Origin: Pigmentiphaga sp. NML030171 | Lineage (GTDB): Bacteria > Pseudomonadota > Gammaproteobacteria > Burkholderiales > Burkholderiaceae_B | Reading direction: 5' to 3' | NCBI RefSeq assembly: GCF_002188635.1 | Contig: NZ_NINX01000033.1 | Location: 248,001 to 312,000 of the forward strand | DNA length: 64,000 nucleotides | Part shown: positions 25,979 through 34,264 of the stretch, in pieces | Position numbering within the stretch: position 1 is the stretch's first letter | How the letters are laid out: each line of letters opens with the position of its first letter | Program-made: the position numbers and the translations under genes | The notes under the pieces: model-generated | What the model saw: only the letters and a program-made list of their open reading frames with translations | The model's database searches: none | Told to the model about the DNA's origin: nothing

Positions 25979-26028
25979 TTCAATCTTGAATGTTGAATCA
26001 ATTCACTCAACCTTGAATGATGATTCAA
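25979..26028. promoter_or_regulatory. Cluster of three TTGAAT-type palindromes
   Basis: In the 312-bp gap between the enoyl-CoA hydratase and Bug receptor genes, a strikingly AT-rich 50-bp stretch has TTCAA-TC-TTGAA (25979-25990), TGAAT-CA-ATTCA (25994-26005) and TTGAAT-GATG-ATTCAA (26013-26028). Related half-sites suggest cooperative binding of one dimeric regulator at the promoter of the Bug/decarboxylase/dehydrogenase operon. No regulator gene is adjacent. The rest of the gap (26029-26160) is GC/purine-rich with no gene seen. Confidence 0.55.
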
Positions 26029-26160
26029 TGTTCGAAACCGAGGCGACGCGCGCGGGACGGCGCGGACGACGGCGCGGGTCGTCACGGGCCGGGACGAAAA
26101 GAGAAGGGAAGAGACGGGAAGAAAAGACGGCCGGCGAATCGGCCGGGCGGAAAGCGGAGC

Positions 26161-26187
26161 CGCCGCGGCCCGAGCGGCCACGGCGGC
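26161..26187 (-). terminator. GC-rich hairpin after enoyl-CoA hydratase gene
   Basis: CCGCCGCGGCC and GGCCACGGCGG form an 11-bp stem with one mismatch and a 5-nt loop, starting 9 bp after the hydratase stop. It lacks a U-tract, so factor-independent termination is uncertain. Confidence 0.35.
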
Positions 26188-26195
26188 GGCGGGAA

Positions 26196-26990
26196 TCAGC
26201 GTCCCTTGAACACCGGGGCGCGCTTCTCGATGAAGGCGCGCATGCCTTCCTTCTGGTCCTGGCTGTCGAACAGCCGCTCGAAGGCGCGGCGCTCGATGGC
26301 CAGCCCGGCTTCCAGGCTGGCGTCCGCTCCCAGCCGCACGGCATCGCGGATGGCGCGCACCGCCAGCGGCGGCATGGCGCAGATCTGGCGCGCGATGGCC
26401 AGGGCGCGTTCGAGCGCGGTGCCGTCGGGCACGAGTTCGCTGACCATGTTGGAGTGATAGGCCGTCCTGGCCGGGATGCGATCGCCCGTCAGCGACCACA
26501 GCAGCGTCTTGTACTTGCCCGCCGAGCGCAGCAGGCGCTGCGTGCCGCCGCCGCCGGGAATGATACCGACCTTGATCTCGGGCTGGCCGAAGCTCGCGCC
26601 CTCGGCCGCGATGATGATGTCGCAGGCCAGCGCCAGCTCGCATCCGCCTCCCAGCGCGAAACCCTCGACCGCCGCGATGACCGGCTTGCCCAGCCCGCGC
26701 AGCACGTGGAATACCTGGTCGCCGCCCTGCAGGGCGTGGTCCGTGGGCTGCATGGTGGACATCTCGACGATGTCCGAGCCCGCGACGAAATAGCCGCCGG
26801 CGCCGGTCAGCACGATGCAGCCGATGGCCGGGTCCTGCTCGAACTCGCGCAGGTAGCGCACCAGCGTGGCCTTGACCTCGGCATTCAGGGCATTCTTCCG
26901 CTCGGGGCGGTCGATCACGATGACGCCGACGTTGTCGTGACGCTCTTGGCGCACCGGCGCCTTGTTCTGTTGGGCTTGACTGTCAGACAT
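26196..26990 (-). CDS. Enoyl-CoA hydratase/isomerase (crotonase family)
   Basis: A 264-residue crotonase-fold enzyme acting on enoyl-CoA thioesters. The oxyanion-hole segments are Ala70-Gly71 (YFVAGSD) and GGGCELA. Both catalytic glutamates of true hydratases are present with normal spacing, Glu118 and Glu138 (GQPEI). The variant resembles carnitinyl-CoA/crotonobetainyl dehydratase-type members. It is transcribed alone, upstream of but separated from the Bug/decarboxylase operon, and divergent from the DUF3014 gene. Confidence 0.9.
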   Translation of the reverse strand: MSDSQAQQNKAPVRQERHDNVGVIVIDRPERKNALNAEVKATLVRYLREFEQDPAIGCIVLTGAGGYFVAGSDIVEMSTMQPTDHALQGGDQVFHVLRGLGKPVIAAVEGFALGGGCELALACDIIIAAEGASFGQPEIKVGIIPGGGGTQRLLRSAGKYKTLLWSLTGDRIPARTAYHSNMVSELVPDGTALERALAIARQICAMPPLAVRAIRDAVRLGADASLEAGLAIERRAFERLFDSQDQKEGMRAFIEKRAPVFKGR

Positions 26991-27181
26991 GGGGAATCCA
27001 GTGGAGTTGGGGGAAAGGCGGTTGCAGGCTGCGATCTTCGAGAATACACAAAAATGGCGGCGTGGCTTCCGTGCCTTTTCCGCACGCGGGGATGCCGATG
27101 CGGCAACTACCCCGTACCGGCCTGTGAACCCTTCCGCGCGGCTGGTACAGTGTTTCCGGACTCAATCGACATAGGCACGCC

Positions 27182-28009
27182 ATGAACCGACTGTCTTCCC
27201 TCGTCGTGGTGCTGGCCCTGGCAGCCATCGGCACCGGCCTTTACCTGTGGCTGCGGCCACAGCCAGAGCCGCCGGCGTCCGTGGCGGAGTCTCCTCCGGC
27301 GGCCGCGGAATCCGCCGAACCGCCCGCGCCGCCGCCGCCCGAGCCGGAGATCCAGCACCCCATCGAACCGCCCCCCGCCGCCGAGACGGCCGAGCCGCCG
27401 GCCGCGCCCGACATCACCGTGGCCATGACCGGCCTCCTGGGCCGGGATGCCGTGCTGTCTTTCTTCAACCTGGATCATTTCATCCAGCGCGCGGTGGCCA
27501 CGGTGGACAATCTCGCCCGCCCGCACGCGCCCCCGCGGGTCTGGCCGGTCAACCCCACGCAGGGCCGCTTCGCCGTCGAGGGCGCGGCGCCCGGCGAACG
27601 CATCGCCGCCGCCAACTACAACCGCTACCGGCCCTTCGTGGCCGCCGTCACGGCCGTCGGCACCGACAAGGCGGCCGCGCTCTACAAGCAGCTCTATCCC
27701 CAGTTCCAGAAGGCCTACGAGGACCTGGGCTATCCGCGCGGCTACTTCAACGACCGCCTGGTGGCCGTGATCGACACGCTGCTGGCCACGCCCGATCCGG
27801 CCGAGCCCGTGGCCGTGAACCTGCCCGAGGTGAAAGGCCCCAAGGAACTCCAGCGTCCGTGGGTAAGTTACGAATACTCCGACCCCGCCCTGGAATCGCT
27901 TACCTCGGGGCAGAAGATCCTGCTGCGCATGGGCCCGGACAACCGGCGCGCGCTCAAGGCCAAGCTGGCGGACTTCCGGCGCCACGTCACGCAATCGATG
28001 ACGCGCTGA
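27182..28009 (+). CDS. DUF3014 membrane-anchored protein
   Basis: A 275-residue protein with one N-terminal transmembrane helix (about residues 5-25). A Pro/Ala/Glu-rich linker of about 55 residues and a conserved globular DUF3014 domain follow (FFNLDHFIQRAVATVDNLAR, NYNRYRPFVAAV, LYPQFQKAYEDLGYP). It is likely bitopic with the domain in the periplasm. Function unknown. It stands alone, divergent from the enoyl-CoA hydratase. A TACAGT element about 30 bp before the ATG could be a -10 hexamer. Confidence 0.82.
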   Translation: MNRLSSLVVVLALAAIGTGLYLWLRPQPEPPASVAESPPAAAESAEPPAPPPPEPEIQHPIEPPPAAETAEPPAAPDITVAMTGLLGRDAVLSFFNLDHFIQRAVATVDNLARPHAPPRVWPVNPTQGRFAVEGAAPGERIAAANYNRYRPFVAAVTAVGTDKAAALYKQLYPQFQKAYEDLGYPRGYFNDRLVAVIDTLLATPDPAEPVAVNLPEVKGPKELQRPWVSYEYSDPALESLTSGQKILLRMGPDNRRALKAKLADFRRHVTQSMTR

Positions 28010-28102
28010 GGCCGGTGCGAGCCGGGCGGTCAAGGCGCGGTCCCGCTCCTTGCTGCCATTAATTACCGGCCACTCGGTTTGCATTTACGTCCAGATCAGT
28101 GT

Positions 28103-28204
28103 AAACCCTAGGTTTTTCCAGCGACGCCGTCCGCGCGAGACGGCCCTCCGGCAACAAGTCGACACACCTATGTGTCCTCGCCAGCCCATGGTCCAGCTAG
28201 GGTA
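28103..28204 (+). promoter_or_regulatory. Regulatory region before molybdenum hydroxylase operon
   Basis: The 257-bp leader holds three notable sites. TAAACCCTAGGTTTTT lies around 28103-28117 and its core is shared with a site before vanA. An exact inverted repeat GACACA-CCTA-TGTGTC spans 28161-28176. CTAGGGTA lies near 28196. Together they suggest the promoter and operators of the operon starting at 28267. No gene was seen here. Confidence 0.4.
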
Positions 28205-28266
28205 ATGGTGGCTCCGCATCGCGTCGCGAGCCGGCCGGTTGAACGCCACCAACACAGGAAACGAAC

Positions 28267-28773
28267 ATGGCATCGTTAAAACTCCAGGTGAACGGCGGAG
28301 AGCATTCCGTCGAAGCCGACAAGGACACCCCGCTGCTCTACATCCTGCGCAATGATCTGGCCTTGAACGGACCGAAATTCGGCTGTGGACTGGGCGAATG
28401 CGGCGCCTGTACGGTGCTGATCGACGGCAAGGCCGCGCGCTCATGCCTGATCCCCGCTGGCAGCGTGCAGGGCAACCCCATCGTCACCCTGGAGGGCCTG
28501 GCCAAGGGCGACGCCCTCGATCCCGTGCAGCAGGCGTTCATCGAAGAAAACGCCGCCCAGTGCGGCTACTGCATCAACGGCATGATCATGGCCGCGCGGG
28601 CGCTGCTGGACCGCAATCCGCGCCCCACGGTGGACGAGATCAAGCAGGCGCTGGCCTACAACCTGTGCCGCTGCGGCACCCACATCGAGATCATCAAGGC
28701 GGTGCAGCGGGCCGCCGAACTGCAAGGCAAGGCCGCGCCCATGACGGCCGCCATGGCGGAGGGCGCGCAATGA
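28267..28773 (+). CDS. Molybdenum hydroxylase small subunit, [2Fe-2S]
   Basis: A 168-residue electron-transfer subunit with two [2Fe-2S] clusters: plant-ferredoxin-type Cys40/45/48/60 (CGLGECGAC) and the helical-domain pairs Cys99/102 and Cys134/136 (CGYC, CRCG). It passes electrons from the Mo subunit to the cytochrome. It has no export signal and probably leaves the cell bound to the Tat-exported large subunit. AGGAAACGAAC precedes the ATG. It overlaps the next gene by 4 nt (ATGA). Confidence 0.94.
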   Translation: MASLKLQVNGGEHSVEADKDTPLLYILRNDLALNGPKFGCGLGECGACTVLIDGKAARSCLIPAGSVQGNPIVTLEGLAKGDALDPVQQAFIEENAAQCGYCINGMIMAARALLDRNPRPTVDEIKQALAYNLCRCGTHIEIIKAVQRAAELQGKAAPMTAAMAEGAQ

Positions 28774-31043
28774 AGACGACTTCGCACGCCCCGCGCCTCT
28801 CGCGCCGCCAGTTCCTGGCCGCCACCGGCAGCCTCGCGGTCACTTTCACGTTCCCCGCCCTGGTCAAGCGCGGCATGGCCGCCGCCGGCCCGGCCACCGA
28901 TGCCGGCTCGCAACTGGTGGACAAGACCCTCGTCTCGGCCTATGTGCAACTGATGGCCGACGGCACCGTCCGCGCCTGCAACGGCCACGTCGACCTGGGC
29001 ACCGGCATCCGCACGGCGTTCATGCAGATCGTGGCCGAAGAACTGGACGTCGGCATGAGCCAGGTCACCATGGTGCTGGGCGACACCGACGCGACGCCCA
29101 ACCAGGGTCCCACCATCGCCAGCAACTCGGTACAGGCGTCGGCCGTGCCCATGCGCAAGGCCGCGGCGCAGATCCGGCAATTCCTGCTGGAAGAGGCGGC
29201 GCGCCGCCACGGCGTGCCGGCCTCCTCGCTCGTCACCCGCAACGGCCAGGTACTGCGCGCCAGCGGCGAACGCCTGGCCTCCTACGGCGAACTGATCGAG
29301 AACAAGACGCTGTCGGTGCCGCTGGCGGCCGACGTTCCGCTCAAGCCGGTCTCGGAATACACCATCGTCGGCAGCCCCGTGCCGCGCGTCGACATTCCCG
29401 CCAAGGTCGCCGGCAAGCTGACCTACGTCCACGACGTGCGCCTGCCGGGCATGCTGCACGCGCGCATCGTGCGGCCGCCCTACCTGGGCCGCGACTCGGG
29501 CGGCATGGTGGCCACCAGCCTGGAATCGGTGGACGAGTCCTCGGTGGCCAAGGTGAAGTCCCTGGTGAAAGTCGTCGTCATCAAGGACTTCGTGGCTGTC
29601 GTCGCGCGCCGCGAGGAAGACGCCATCCTGGCTTCGCGCCTGCTGAAGGTGAAATGGAAGGCGCCGCCGGCGCTGGGCTCCATGGCCTCGCTCACCGACG
29701 CGCTCGCCTCCCAGCCTTCCAAGCAGCGCCCCCTGGCCAGGAAGGGCGACCCGGACAAGGCCCTGGCATCGGCCAGGAACACGGTGAAGGCGACCTACGT
29801 GTGGCCCTACCAGATGCACGGCTCCATCGGCCCGTCCTGCGGCGTGGCCGACTGGAAGAACCAGAAGCTGACTGTCTGGAGCGGCAGCCAGAACCCCCAT
29901 AACCTGCACAGCGACATCGCCAAGATGCTCGACATCCCGGAAGACCGCATCCGCGTCGTGCGAATGGAGGCCTCGGGCTGCTACGGCCGCAACTGCGCCG
30001 ACGACGCTTCGGCCGATGCCGCGGTGCTGGCGCGCGAGCTGGGCCAGCCGGTGCGCGTGCAATACATGCGCGAGGAAGAGCACGCCTGGGAGCCCAAGGG
30101 TACGGCCCAGACCATGGACGTGCACGGCGGCATCGCCGGCTCCGATTCGCTGGTCTACCGCTTCGGCACCCGCTATCCCTCCAACGGCGCGCCGCTGCTG
30201 GCTTCGCTGCTGATGGGCAAGGAGAAGGCCGAGGCCACGGTGTTCGAGATGGGCGACCGCACCGCCATCCCGCAGTACCGCGCCTCGGACCTGGACATCG
30301 TGGCGCTGGACATGGCGCCCATCGTGCGCGCGTCGTGGATGCGCGGCGTGGCGGCGCTGCCCAATGTCTTCGCGCACGAATCCTTCATGGACGAACTCGC
30401 GGCCAGGGAGGGCGCCGATCCGGTCGAGTTCCGCCTGCGCTTCATGGAGGACCCGCGCCCCATCGCGCTGCTCAAGGCCGTGGCCGAGAAGGCCGGCTGG
30501 CAGCCGCGCAAGGCGCCGGCCGGGCGGCCCGCCAAGGGCATCGTCAAGGGCCGCGGCGTGGCCCAGCACCAGTACGTGCACGGCACCTTCCCCGGCGTGG
30601 GCGCCTCGTGGTGCGCCTGGGTGGCCGACGTCGAGGTCGACCTGGACACCGGCAAGGTACGGGTGACCCGCGTCGTGGCGGGCCAGGACTGTGGCCTGAT
30701 GATCAATCCCGACGGCGTGCGCCACCAGGTGCAAGGCAACGTCATCCAGACCGTCAGCCGCACGCTGAAGGAAAGCGTGAGCTTCGACCAGAACGGCGTC
30801 TCCAGCCTGGAATGGGGCGCCTATCCCATCCTCAAGTTCACCGAGCTGCCCGAGGTCGACGTGGTACTGATGCCGCCCAACGGCAATCCGCCGTTGGGCT
30901 CCGGCGAATCGGCGTCCGTTCCCGGTCCCGCCGCCATCGCCAACGCGATCTTCGACGCCACCGGCCTGCGCCTGCGTGAAGCGCCCTTCACGCCCGAACG
31001 CGTGCGGGCCGCCCTTGCCGCCGCCAACAAGGAGACCAAATAA
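28770..31043 (+). CDS. Molybdopterin hydroxylase large subunit (IorB/NicB-like), Tat-exported
   Basis: A 757-residue molybdenum-cytosine-dinucleotide-type hydroxylase. The Tat signal is RRQFLAATG. Substrate and cofactor-binding repeats include NGHVDLGTGIRTAF, NQGPTIASNSVQASA and HGSIGPSCGVADW, and the active-site Glu lies in PPLGSGESASVPGP. Sequence layout matches isoquinoline 1-oxidoreductase and nicotinate dehydrogenase beta subunits, which hydroxylate N-heteroaromatics using water. Start overlaps the small subunit stop; the stop overlaps the cytochrome start by 1 nt. The heteroaromatic or aldehyde substrate is not determinable. Confidence 0.92.
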   Translation: MKTTSHAPRLSRRQFLAATGSLAVTFTFPALVKRGMAAAGPATDAGSQLVDKTLVSAYVQLMADGTVRACNGHVDLGTGIRTAFMQIVAEELDVGMSQVTMVLGDTDATPNQGPTIASNSVQASAVPMRKAAAQIRQFLLEEAARRHGVPASSLVTRNGQVLRASGERLASYGELIENKTLSVPLAADVPLKPVSEYTIVGSPVPRVDIPAKVAGKLTYVHDVRLPGMLHARIVRPPYLGRDSGGMVATSLESVDESSVAKVKSLVKVVVIKDFVAVVARREEDAILASRLLKVKWKAPPALGSMASLTDALASQPSKQRPLARKGDPDKALASARNTVKATYVWPYQMHGSIGPSCGVADWKNQKLTVWSGSQNPHNLHSDIAKMLDIPEDRIRVVRMEASGCYGRNCADDASADAAVLARELGQPVRVQYMREEEHAWEPKGTAQTMDVHGGIAGSDSLVYRFGTRYPSNGAPLLASLLMGKEKAEATVFEMGDRTAIPQYRASDLDIVALDMAPIVRASWMRGVAALPNVFAHESFMDELAAREGADPVEFRLRFMEDPRPIALLKAVAEKAGWQPRKAPAGRPAKGIVKGRGVAQHQYVHGTFPGVGASWCAWVADVEVDLDTGKVRVTRVVAGQDCGLMINPDGVRHQVQGNVIQTVSRTLKESVSFDQNGVSSLEWGAYPILKFTELPEVDVVLMPPNGNPPLGSGESASVPGPAAIANAIFDATGLRLREAPFTPERVRAALAAANKETK

Positions 31044-32371
31044 TGAGCCGCGCCGCCAAGTGGTTGCTGACCATCGTGATCCTGCTGGTCGTCGTCGCGG
31101 CCGGCGCAGCGCTGATCGCGCATGAGCCGGAGATCCCCACCGCGACGGTGGATACCAGGCAATTCCCCGAAGAACAAGTCCGGCGCGGCCAGGAAGTCGC
31201 AGCCGCCGGCATGTGCGTCGTCTGCCATACCGCGCCGGGCGGGCAGGCCAACGCCGGCGGGTTCCACATGGAGACGCCCTTCGGCGTCATCGTCTCGACC
31301 AACATCACGCCCGATACCGAGACCGGCATAGGCGGATGGTCGTTCGAGGCCTTCGAGCGGGCCATGCGACGCGGCATCGCCCGCGACGGCACGCACCTCT
31401 ACCCGGCCTTCCCGTACACCTCGTTCACCAAGATGAGCGACGAGGACATGCATGACTTGTACGCCTACATGATGAGCCAGCCGCCGGTCCGCAACCAGCC
31501 GCAGGAAACCCATCTGCCGTTCCCCTTCAACCAGCGCATGCTGATGGCCGGGTGGAACCTGCTGTTCCTGGACCGCGATCCGGTGGCCAAGGTGGCCTCG
31601 GAATCGGAAGCCTGGAACCGCGGCCAGTACCTGGCGGTCGCGCTGGGCCACTGCAGCGCCTGCCATACGCCCCGCAACGCGCTGGGCGCCGAAAAAAGCG
31701 GAAAGGACTACCTGGGCGGCGGCGAAGCCGAAGGCTGGATCGCCCCGGCGCTCAATGGGTCCTCCAAGGCGCCGATACCGTGGACCGAACAGGCCCTGTT
31801 CGACTACCTGCGCGCCGGCTACTCGGACCAGCATGGCGCGGCCGGCGCATCCATGACCCCGGTTGTACGCGTCGGCACCTCGCAGATCGCCGAGTCCGAC
31901 ACCCGTGCGCTGGCCACCTACATCGCCAGCCAGATGGCCGGGGCCGGCCAGGGCAAGACCGGCCCCACGCCGCCACAGCGCGAGGCGGCGGCGCAGGCCG
32001 CGGTCGCCACCACCGACACGCTGGGCGCCCGCATCTACGCCAACGCGTGCGCGGCCTGCCACCACCCCGGCCCCGGCGGCCCCGACCTGTTCGGCACCCA
32101 GCCGCCGCTGTGGCTGGCCACCTCGCTGAACCTGGACCAGCCCGACAACGTGATCCGCTACGTCCTGAACGGCACCCAGCACGATGCGGGCAACCCGCGG
32201 GGCGGCCACATGCCGGGCTATGCGTATGCACTGAACGATGCGCAGGTCGCGGCGGTGGTGCAGTTCATGCGCGAGTCCTTCACCGGCCAGCCGGCCTGGA
32301 ATGGCGTGCAGGATGCGGTCAGGCGGATCCGGGGCGAGTATCCGCTGGCGTTGCAAGGTAGGGGGGAATAG
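31043..32371 (+). CDS. Tri-haem cytochrome c, electron acceptor of the Mo hydroxylase
   Basis: A 442-residue membrane-anchored cytochrome with an N-terminal helix (about residues 7-26). Three CxxCH sites, CVVCH, CSACH and CAACH, define three haem domains, as in alcohol and nicotinate dehydrogenase cytochrome subunits. Axial Met candidates occur in the SFTKMSDEDM and GGHMPGY blocks. It is the last gene of a tightly overlapping operon and would pass electrons from the hydroxylase to the respiratory chain. A strong intrinsic terminator follows. Confidence 0.94.
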   Translation: MSRAAKWLLTIVILLVVVAAGAALIAHEPEIPTATVDTRQFPEEQVRRGQEVAAAGMCVVCHTAPGGQANAGGFHMETPFGVIVSTNITPDTETGIGGWSFEAFERAMRRGIARDGTHLYPAFPYTSFTKMSDEDMHDLYAYMMSQPPVRNQPQETHLPFPFNQRMLMAGWNLLFLDRDPVAKVASESEAWNRGQYLAVALGHCSACHTPRNALGAEKSGKDYLGGGEAEGWIAPALNGSSKAPIPWTEQALFDYLRAGYSDQHGAAGASMTPVVRVGTSQIAESDTRALATYIASQMAGAGQGKTGPTPPQREAAAQAAVATTDTLGARIYANACAACHHPGPGGPDLFGTQPPLWLATSLNLDQPDNVIRYVLNGTQHDAGNPRGGHMPGYAYALNDAQVAAVVQFMRESFTGQPAWNGVQDAVRRIRGEYPLALQGRGE

Positions 32372-32406
32372 CGACGACAGGGCGCCCATGCGCGAGCCAG
32401 CCTGAG

Positions 32407-32439
32407 CGGGCGGCCTCGATTCGAGGCCGCCCGTTTTTT
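32407..32439 (+). terminator. Intrinsic terminator of Mo hydroxylase operon
   Basis: A perfect 12-bp stem (CGGGCGGCCTCG with its complement) and a 3-nt loop are followed by TTTTTT, 36 bp after the cytochrome stop. This is the clearest terminator in the window. Confidence 0.93.
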
Positions 32440-32649
32440 GTGGGGCAAGGCTGAAAAGCTCCTACTACGTATTTCGTGACGCAGTCATACCAGGGACTAT
32501 CGGACAAGGAACGTTCATTCCTATTGACTGAGAATTCGTCTATAAACGAAAATATCTACTGCTGCTATCCGGCGGCAACAAATCCACACAGCGGTCGGAC
32601 ATCGATCGAGCGGTTGACTGCTGGCAGGACTGGAAACGACGAGGCAACC

Positions 32650-32964
32650 ATGAAAAGCAGGCCCCATGACGACGCAATGGCGGAGCTGTACCGCAGCGAT
32701 CCGGCGCTGGCACTGGAAGTCATCAACGACATCCTGAAGGATGGCGACCAGGCCGAGTTGCTGATCGTGCTGCGCCAGCTCGCACAGGCGTTCGGAGGCG
32801 TGCAGGCCGTGGCCCGCCAGGCACGGCTGAATCCGACCCAGCTCTATCGCACGCTCTCGCCCACTGGCAACCCGGCCTTGAGCAGCGTGACGGCCATACT
32901 GAAGGCGATGGGGTTGCGGCTGGCGGTACAGCCGCTGCCCTTGGCGGAGCAAGCGTCCGCCTGA
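32650..32964 (+). CDS. Orphan HigA/AbrB-unrelated addiction-module antidote (HTH) protein
   Basis: A 104-residue HTH protein. The blocks VRQ/ARQARLNPTQLYRTLSPTGNPALSSVTAILKAMGLRLAV match the 'putative addiction module antidote' family (LSxxGNPxxxTVxKVLKALGLxL). Such antitoxins normally follow a RelE/HigB-type toxin gene. Here the 200 bp upstream is AT-rich, has no RelE-like reading frame, and nothing toxin-like lies downstream. It is a solitary regulator or a relic. GAGG before ATG 32650 supports this start. It converges on vanA, 7 bp away. Confidence 0.7.
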   Translation: MKSRPHDDAMAELYRSDPALALEVINDILKDGDQAELLIVLRQLAQAFGGVQAVARQARLNPTQLYRTLSPTGNPALSSVTAILKAMGLRLAVQPLPLAEQASA

Positions 32965-32971
32965 CTACCCT

Positions 32972-34063
32972 TCAACCCGCCGCGGCCGCCTGCGCCGTTG
33001 CCGCTTCGGCGGACGCCGCGATGCGGCTGGCCCGTTCGGCCGCTTCCGCGGCCAGCAGGCGATCGAGCACGACGCGCGACTGCACGCCCCCGGCATCGAT
33101 GTTGAGCTTCAGGATCTTGCGGCCCGGGTTCTCGGACAGGTTGCGCTGCTGCGCTTCCAGCATGTCCAGGTCCTCGCCGAAGATCTTGTCCTGGCCTTCC
33201 CGAATCGTGGCCGTGAGCTGTTCGTCGTTGGGCTTGAAGTTGCGCGCCATGCCCCAGAAGTACCAGATCGAGGTCTCGGTCTCGGGGGTGATGAAATCGA
33301 CCACGATGCTCGAGGCCTTGAACTCGGCCGGCGCGTTGTAGCCGCCCTTGCCGGCATGCGCCACGCCCACTTCGATCAGCACGTGGCTGGGCGGCGTGAA
33401 GCGGCAGATCTGCCAGCGGTCGCACAGGACGTCGTCGGCCAGCCCGTTGCCGCGCAGCGCCGCGGCCCAGAACGGGGGCGGCTTGATGTTTTCCATGTGG
33501 CGGCTGGTCACGACCTCGTCGCCGATGGTCTTGGTGGACGGGGCCGATTCCTCGATCTCGGCCTGGCCGATGCTGCTGGCGTGGACGTAGGTCTCATGGG
33601 TGAGGTCCATGAGGTTGTCGATCATGAGGCGATAGTCGCAATGGATGTGGTACAGGCCGCCACCGTAGGCCCAGTCGGGGCTCTCGGCCCATTCCAGGTG
33701 GTGGATCTTGGCGGGATCGGCCAGCTCGGCGTCGCCCGGCCACACCCAGATGAAGCCGTAGCGTTCCACGGCGGGGTAGCTGCGGATGCTGGGGAAGGCG
33801 CGCACGCGCTGCCCGACCATGCCGGCGCAGGTGCCGTCCGGGTTCATGCGCAGGCCGTGGTAGCCGCAGACCAGTTCGCCCTTGTCGATGAAACCCAGCG
33901 ACAGCGGCGCGCCGCGATGGGGGCAGAAGTCTTCCAGCGCGGACACCTTGCCGTCCTGGCCCCGGTAGAAGACCATGCGTTCGCCGCAGATCTGGCGGCC
34001 CAGCGGTTTTTCGGCGATTTCATCGGGGGTACAGGCGACGTACCAGGTGTTCTTCAGAAACAT
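32972..34063 (-). CDS. vanA: Vanillate O-demethylase oxygenase subunit
   Basis: Rieske non-haem iron monooxygenase that demethylates vanillate to protocatechuate. Rieske ligands are Cys47/His49 (CPHRG) and Cys66/His69 (CGYHG); the iron site is Asp153, His156 and His161 (NLMDLTHETYVH). The N-terminal NTWYVACTPDEIAEKPLGRQ is characteristic of VanA. GGAGGAAG precedes ATG 34063. The ferredoxin-type reductase vanB is not next to it or elsewhere in the window as a dedicated gene. The C-terminus has an unusual Ala-rich tail. Twin operators lie upstream. Confidence 0.9.
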   Translation of the reverse strand: MFLKNTWYVACTPDEIAEKPLGRQICGERMVFYRGQDGKVSALEDFCPHRGAPLSLGFIDKGELVCGYHGLRMNPDGTCAGMVGQRVRAFPSIRSYPAVERYGFIWVWPGDAELADPAKIHHLEWAESPDWAYGGGLYHIHCDYRLMIDNLMDLTHETYVHASSIGQAEIEESAPSTKTIGDEVVTSRHMENIKPPPFWAAALRGNGLADDVLCDRWQICRFTPPSHVLIEVGVAHAGKGGYNAPAEFKASSIVVDFITPETETSIWYFWGMARNFKPNDEQLTATIREGQDKIFGEDLDMLEAQQRNLSENPGRKILKLNIDAGGVQSRVVLDRLLAAEAAERASRIAASAEAATAQAAAAG

Positions 34064-34128
34064 GGTCTTCCTCCAGGAGCCCGGCCCGTGGCAGCGGCTA
34101 GGCGCATGCGAGGAACGGAGCATCATCA

Positions 34129-34144
34129 AATCTGTATACAGGTT
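34129..34144. promoter_or_regulatory. vanA operator 1 (CTGTATACAG palindrome)
   Basis: AATCTGTATACAGGTT centres on an exact palindrome 66 bp before the vanA start and is repeated identically at 34235-34250. GTATAC-centred sites fit GntR-type VanR repressors, but no regulator gene is nearby. Confidence 0.7.
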
Positions 34145-34234
34145 GATTTTGCTCCCGAATCAAAACAAGGGAAATAGCGGGAAAACCCTAGGATTTTTGC
34201 CCCTTATCTCTGATCATCGCCTTTTTCTGTGGAA

Positions 34235-34250
34235 AATCTGTATACAGGTT
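34235..34250. promoter_or_regulatory. vanA operator 2 (identical CTGTATACAG palindrome)
   Basis: Second exact copy of AATCTGTATACAGGTT, 106 bp from the first. AAAACCCTAGGATTTTT lies between them at 34182-34198. Two distant identical sites suggest repression by looping. Confidence 0.7.
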
Positions 34251-34264
34251 TGCACATCCCCTCA

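Noticed and set aside
25986-27185. 399-codon + strand open frame across the gap and enoyl-CoA hydratase gene.
   Set aside because: It has no domain, overlaps the operator cluster, and is antisense to a complete crotonase.
28656-30734. 692-codon open frame opposite the molybdopterin subunit gene.
   Set aside because: Low-complexity antisense translation; the sense frame has a Tat signal and all family motifs.
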